Part shown: positions 57,615 through 64,000 of the stretch, piece by piece
Layout of the letters: the number at the start of each line of letters is the position of its first letter
How positions within the stretch are numbered: position 1 is the first letter of the stretch
From: Diphasiastrum complanatum
Lineage: Eukaryota; Streptophyta; Lycopodiopsida; Lycopodiales; Lycopodiaceae
Direction: 5' to 3'
NCBI GenBank assembly: GCA_029204225.1
Contig: CM055101.1
Coordinates: 45,989,906-46,053,905, forward strand
Length of the DNA stretch: 64,000 nucleotides
The notes under the pieces: generated by a model
The model's input: only the letters and a program-made list of their open reading frames with translations
The model's database searches: none
What the model was told of the DNA's origin: nothing
Program-made: the position numbers and the translations under genes

Positions 57615-60014
57615 ACTTTTTTTTGAGCAATTGAAAATCTCAATTTGGTTGTTATTTTGTGCAGATTGGTGGATCTTCAGTGATTGCTGCCAACTCTTCA
57701 TCATTTTGATGGAGCTTCAGCTCTCTTGCTCCCTATTATCTCCATCGTTGCCCCATTTGCTCTTCTTTCTCTCTCTTGCTGCCTCCATCGCTGCATCTCT
57801 CTCTTCTCTCTCTTCTGTTCATTTTTCTACTCTGTTTTCCCAAGCAATGAGGTGATGCCTGCCCCTATGCTGTATTGCATGCCTACCCGCCTGCCCAGGT
57901 GCTTGCTTGATCGTCTACACAGGCGCCTGCTTCCCTAGGTGCTGATCTGCCCGCCTCCTCAGTGCCATGGCCTTGATCTGCTCCAATGCCCTTTTCTCTG
58001 GCTTGTTCTCCTGCCTGCTCATGCGTACTTGCTGCCCTGTCCTGCTAGCCTATTATAACGCCCATCTCTCTACATTTTCTACCTGTTGTAGCTTCTCTCT
58101 CCTCTCTGTTTCTCCTGCTGCTCTCGACATCATTTACTTCGCTACCTGATTCCATCCTTCTTTGCTCCTTGCCTACTACCTACACCTCAGCGAGCTTATT
58201 TCCTTTCTAGCTACCTACATGATTATCTTCTCCTTCGCTGTCCTGACTGCCTCCGTCCTCCCTCCTACTGTTGCCCTAACTTATCATTGCCATTGCTCCA
58301 CCTCGTTGCCCCATACACTTTCCTGCCTACATTTTTTTTTATAGTTTTTTGTACCTGATTCTCATTGACCTTCTGCTTCATTTCGGGTTACTTTTTCTCG
58401 TTTGTTCATTAAGCTCCATTTGTCCATTTCTTTTCCAGTTCTTTTTTGAATTTTCTTCTTACTTGATTCTCCTTTTCCTTTGAAAAAATTTCCGGTTATT
58501 TTGATGTACTTTTGTTTTCCATCTCACGTGATTCTTCTTTACCTTCAAAAATTAAAAAAGAAAAAGAAAAGCAAAACACAATGCTTGCAAAGTTTTCTAT
58601 TATGACTTATGATTTTCGGTCCCTATTCGTCATCCCCTTTACAATTTCTTTTTGTTCATTCCAGTCGTACAACCTTTGCACCTCTGTTTGAGAAGTGGTT
58701 GACATGTCTTTGATACTAGTTTGATACTTATTGTCATACTTGTACTAATTCTCAACAAAATTGCTGATGTAGTTTTCCTATTAGGAGGTTCTTCTGAGTC
58801 AAAGTGGTTGGCCTATGTCTGTTCTCATCCATCTGTCTCTGAGTGGCCAGTCTTTCTACATGTGCTTTGCCTACTTCTATTATCCCCGATGAGTCAGCTT
58901 TTGAGAATCCTTTTGTACATGAGAGTAGTGTCATAGATATTGTGAGTGCTCCTCCTTTTAAGTGTATTTTTGAGCTTCCACTCATGAGCGAGGTTCATTC
59001 TTATTGTGAGGGCGAGTTACTTGAGATAGGCATCGATTCACTTGAGTTAGTCACTGTCTCACATCATGAGTTTGAGTTACATCTACAAGTTGATGAGGAT
59101 ATTGCCAATGTTCCATGCCTTGGTGTTGATGCTGATATTGCCAATGTTGCATGCTTTGGTGCCGATCATGAGTGCCATGCTATAGATGCTGTAGCCTATG
59201 CTCATTGTTCTGATACTTTTCCTGGTTCTATGGTTACTCCTGTAGCAATTTTCAAATCTACATATTTTCATGATTGTTTTACATTTCATGATGGTTCGGT
59301 TATATTCTCTCTAGCTTTTGCGATCCTTCTAAAAGACTATGTATATATCCTCTAGTATCCTTGTTCTTTTATATATGACTTTGTTTTAGTCAACACTGAT
59401 GCTGCACACTTTTGGGCCTTATGGATTCCTTGGAGTGTTGACTTGTTTTCTTGGATACTGCTATACCTTCTTGGGCCTTGCAGATACATTAGCTTGCTGC
59501 ACAAGTGTCCATTCCAGTTGCTGTTTGTCAGGATCATCTATTTCTGTTTCATGTTTCCTGGCATTCTTGGTCTCTGATGTTGTTCCCAAGTTGCTTCGCC
59601 GACTGCCAGGCTGTCCTTTTTCTGTGGTATTCCTGGACTATTTGGCTAGCTTTGGATATCTCAATTGTTGGGTTCCTATATGTCAATGTTTTCATATGGC
59701 TTTCTTGGGCTATCAGAGTACCGTGAGTGTGTTCCCCTGTTCGCTTGGTTTCCTTTATGCATTTACATTAGTTTATTGCAGTTGCTTTCAATCTAGCGCT
59801 ATTTTCCAGTTGATATATTATGCTTCATGAGTTTTGCAAGTTACTTTTGGAATACCTGTTGTGACGTTTATGTCCTCTCCTTCTGTATTTCCATTGGTTC
59901 ATTTATATTTCTGCTCCTGTTTTCTGAGTACTCAGATTATTTTTGATATTGTTCTTATGATTGAGTATTACCACAACTTTTGCTTGGGGCCAACATTGAG
60001 GAGAATGTTTTTTT
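57615..60014 (+). mobile_element. Internal region of the non-autonomous LTR element (LARD-like)
   Basis: 2.4 kb without gag or pol. The left third is C/T-rich with CTGCCTGC words. The best frame is 58843-59355 (171 codons, ASLSTCALPTSIIPDESAFE, acidic, with a repeated DIANV[PA]C block), not recognised. A GCTTGGGGCCAACATTGAGG stretch before the purine tract resembles the 3' untranslated part of Ty3 elements. It would depend on enzymes supplied by another element. Confidence 0.7.
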
Positions 60015-60026
60015 AAAGTGGGGGAG
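60015..60026 (+). promoter_or_regulatory. Polypurine tract of the 57-60 kb element
   Basis: AAAGTGGGGGAG directly before the 3' LTR. Confidence 0.75.
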
Positions 60027-60393
60027 AGTTATGTACTGGGAATAGTCCTTAACTAGTCTGCCCTTAGATATTTGGCCATTACCATTGAGGGGATGTCCTT
60101 ATGGGACCCAAGAACTCTAAGTCGTCCTAATCTTTAGACGGTTCTAGTAAGGGCCTCTCGATGGTATATATAGGGCTGTCATTTCTTGATTATATAGCTT
60201 ATAATCTGGTTCAATCTTGATTAGTCCTCTACTATTGCTTGTAGGGCTTTAGCCATTGATTTTATCAGATGCTCTTGGCCATTCTTTTGGGGGATTGATT
60301 GATTGTGTCTCTTATAGTCATTTATGGTTCATTGATACACAGTTCATAGATTGAGTATTTAACTTGGCATCATAGCTTCTTCTTGTTTATAAC
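60027..60393 (+). repeat. 3' LTR of the non-autonomous LTR element
   Basis: 367 bp, starting (AG)TTATGTACTGGGAATAG and ending TCTTGTTTATAAC; its TG start has become AG. It lacks about 15 bp near 60215 (TTTCTTTAGTCATTAGG) that the 5' LTR has. TCATA follows. Confidence 0.85.
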
Positions 60394-61989
<1,596 letters not shown>

Positions 61990-62227
61990 TAAATGATGGA
62001 AGGTGAACTTCTTGTTTACTTGAGTTGTCATGACACATTTCTTGTCAAGTTACAACAACCTGCTTCCGATGCACCAAAGGGGGATTCCACTTAATAAACA
62101 CCTCAAAGAAATGCTTTATTGTTAGACGATCGTGTTTATGTTAAATGAATAATTTGGCAACATGAAATTTGAGTTTGGTTTTGAGATAGTTTTAATATTG
62201 AAGTGAGAATTTTGCAACATCAAAATG

Positions 62228-62313
62228 CTTATTGGTTTCCAAGGGGAGGCTCGAACCCGAGACCAAAGAAACTTTGGATGTCAAGCTAACCAAGTGAGCC
62301 AACCCCATTGGGT
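62228..62313 (-). mobile_element. 86-bp tRNA-headed SINE with 14-bp target duplications
   Basis: The minus strand carries a tRNA-like head: box A TGGCTCACTTGG (62302-62291) and box B GGTTCGAGCCT (62257-62247), 34 nt apart, the classic RNA polymerase III internal promoter. GCAACATCAAAATG flanks it exactly on both sides (62214-62227 and 62314-62327). After box B only CCCCTTGGAAACCAATAAG follows, so there is no long body or A-rich tail. It may be a retroposed tRNA-like transcript or a very short SINE. Confidence 0.8.
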
Positions 62314-62327
62314 GCAACATCAAAATG

Positions 62328-64000
62328 GAAGAGTTTACATGCTCACAACTTGTGCTTATATGTGTACTTTTTTTTTTTTTGCATTTCATAGACTATCTCA
62401 AGGAGTACTAGCTGCCAACTCTTGTTTTCCACCGTAAGAAAAAGCTTAATGTCACTGAAAGCTACACCTAACTAAAAGTATTTTTTTAGCTCAGAAGCTG
62501 TTTAATCGTTGGACATCAAAATCTATAGTCCTTTTAATGCCTCTCTAAGGGCAACTACTAGTTGGGCGATGACTACCAACCATAATAGGAGTTAGACATA
62601 TCAGACAAAGTGCCCAACCAACTAAGTATGGAATCAATCACACATTCATCCTCATGTAGTTGGACTACACCTCAGCACCATTTATCATAGATTCCCAACT
62701 ATGGCATCCCATGCTATCATAGACACAAGACTCACTATCAACCTGACAAGAATTATTGACTTACAAATGGATGTGCTACTAGGGCACCCCCAGGCTACTT
62801 ATAATCACAGCCCACGTTTCTGCGACCTAATGTATTTAGTAATTCCATTCCTTTGATGTCTAAACTCTAGGTAACACCTACAATAATCTTAACTCTAGCC
62901 TCCAAGACTCTAGCCTCGATGGCTGTTTTTGGAATTAGGACTGCATGAGATCCTTAACCATTTATTGGGGTATCCCCGATACCCATAGTCAAGGCCTAGT
63001 CAATCATAAATGGAAGGTAGAGAAACAAAAAGATATCAAAACTCTTCTAAGAATCAATGTCTTATGTCTACTTTCAATTAATCTATCAAGCACTCAATAT
63101 TAATGTGATTCGTCAATCACCCTTCCTTCGACTAAATATTTCAGATCATGGAAGATCCAGAAATGGTCCATTCTCATGTCATCCATAGAAGAAAGGAAAC
63201 CATCTCCACATAACTTTCCAGGAATGTAAGGTCATAGAAGGTGAACCATCTCTACATAGTTTTTCAAGAAAATTTTCAATGTGAAGGTCAAGATGCACTC
63301 TAGATTTTTATAACGAACTACAGGTTTAGGTTTAAGATTCCATCTTGAATTCATCATAGATAACCTACAATTCATGGGAATCCATCTAAATTGAGTGGCT
63401 TATTAGTTGGAGTATGCCATGGTGTTTGCACATATCCAACTCAATTTAGAGTCTAGGGATAATCCGCAATGCAATCTAATCCACTTTCAGTCAGAAAGTA
63501 CTTATACAGTAGACATTGTATGCTCTAGATCTAGCAAACAATGCTCTCAAGGGAACCCATACATAGGCATAATGGAATTGTACTCGAAGGCAAATAGCCC
63601 TATTGAATCGACATTCATCTACATTGCTGATCACATATGCATCTTCTATTTACATAAAAAAATTGTTACAATGAATTCACACCATTAGTCTACATATAAG
63701 ATTCATTCATAAACAAACGGTCTTGATGAATTTTTTTTTATTCAGATTGTAAGCACACCATATGTGTTAGGTAATCTTAGTCCAATCAGTTGACAATCAT
63801 TAGATTTTAGTTTTATCATTGACTTACCCTCATTCTATTTCCTATTCTTAGAATACCAAACTGTTCAGAGTGATCTAATCTATCATGGATGAATCGTCAA
63901 TAATTTAATAATCATGAGATGGATGAATGAGCTAATTCTTTCTCCAGAACTTAGCCATACACAACCTGTGAACAATCCTTGACAGGCTTGACTTGAGCTC
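62328..64000. other. Intron 8, nothing recognised to the window end
   Basis: No coding or repeat partner identified. A T-run lies at 62369-62380. TBCD exon 9 was not found, so intron 8 exceeds 2 kb. Confidence 0.4.

Noticed and set aside
58162-59830. Several hydrophobic plus-strand ORFs resembling membrane proteins
   Set aside because: They come from T/C-rich internal sequence of the LARD-like element; no family motif or codon bias is visible.
62228-62313. Functional tRNA gene
   Set aside because: Box A and B are present, but the acceptor arms do not pair well and a 14-bp target duplication flanks it, so it is a retroposed copy.

Overview
This is plant nuclear DNA. It holds one recognisable host gene, the 5' part of a tubulin-folding cofactor D (TBCD) gene on the + strand, embedded in a dense mosaic of decayed transposable elements. 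The plant assignment rests on the close match of the spliced protein to plant TBCD, on Athila/Tat-type, chromovirus-type and Copia LTR retrotransposons with plant-style primer-binding sites, and on plant-style GT/AG introns. Introns of 8.1, 8.8 and 16.7 kb full of nested retroelements suggest a large, repeat-rich genome (fern, lycophyte, gymnosperm or similar); that lineage guess is inference.

Layout. 1-0.5 kb: an exon-like minus-strand ORF of unknown identity. 0.6-9.1 kb: a minus-strand Ty3 element with an Athila/Tat-type primer-binding site, an LTR at 8.3-9.1 kb, pol at 4.5-7.4 kb, arrays of an AACTCTCGCA-type decamer on both sides of pol, and a 3 kb stretch beyond integrase carrying unfamiliar ORFs. 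9.2-10.3 kb: a minus-strand gag of a second element, meeting head-to-head a plus-strand Ty3 pol (10.4-12.4 kb). 13.4-14.8 kb: a second, diverged copy of two of the unfamiliar ORFs. 15.1-17.5 kb: a Copia 5' end and gag joined to a Ty3 reverse transcriptase/RNase H fragment. 17.5-21.8 kb: mostly unassigned DNA with one RNase H relic.

21.87 kb to the window end: the TBCD gene. Eight exons (21892-22083, 30886-31146, 31310-31602, 39662-39764, 40395-40571, 44012-44248, 45023-45139, 61843-61947) join in a continuous frame of 495 codons, all with canonical GT/AG borders. This is roughly the first 40% of a plant TBCD; the rest lies past the right edge. Intron 1 holds a short LTR element with intact ACAAG target duplications, a minus-strand Copia element and a LINE tail. 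Intron 3 holds a chromovirus fragment interrupted by a Copia piece, an LTR, and a 3.3 kb plus-strand LINE. Intron 5 holds two local duplications. Intron 7 (16.7 kb) holds at least five LINE pieces, a large TC microsatellite, an LTR fragment and a non-autonomous LTR element (57.2-60.4 kb). Intron 8 holds an 86 bp tRNA-headed SINE with 14 bp target duplications.

No element here looks autonomous. The most informative points are the conserved pair of unnamed element-associated ORFs, the decamer arrays flanking pol, a LINE family whose 3' end has a conserved hairpin and a pyrimidine microsatellite tail instead of poly(A), and the very small SINE.
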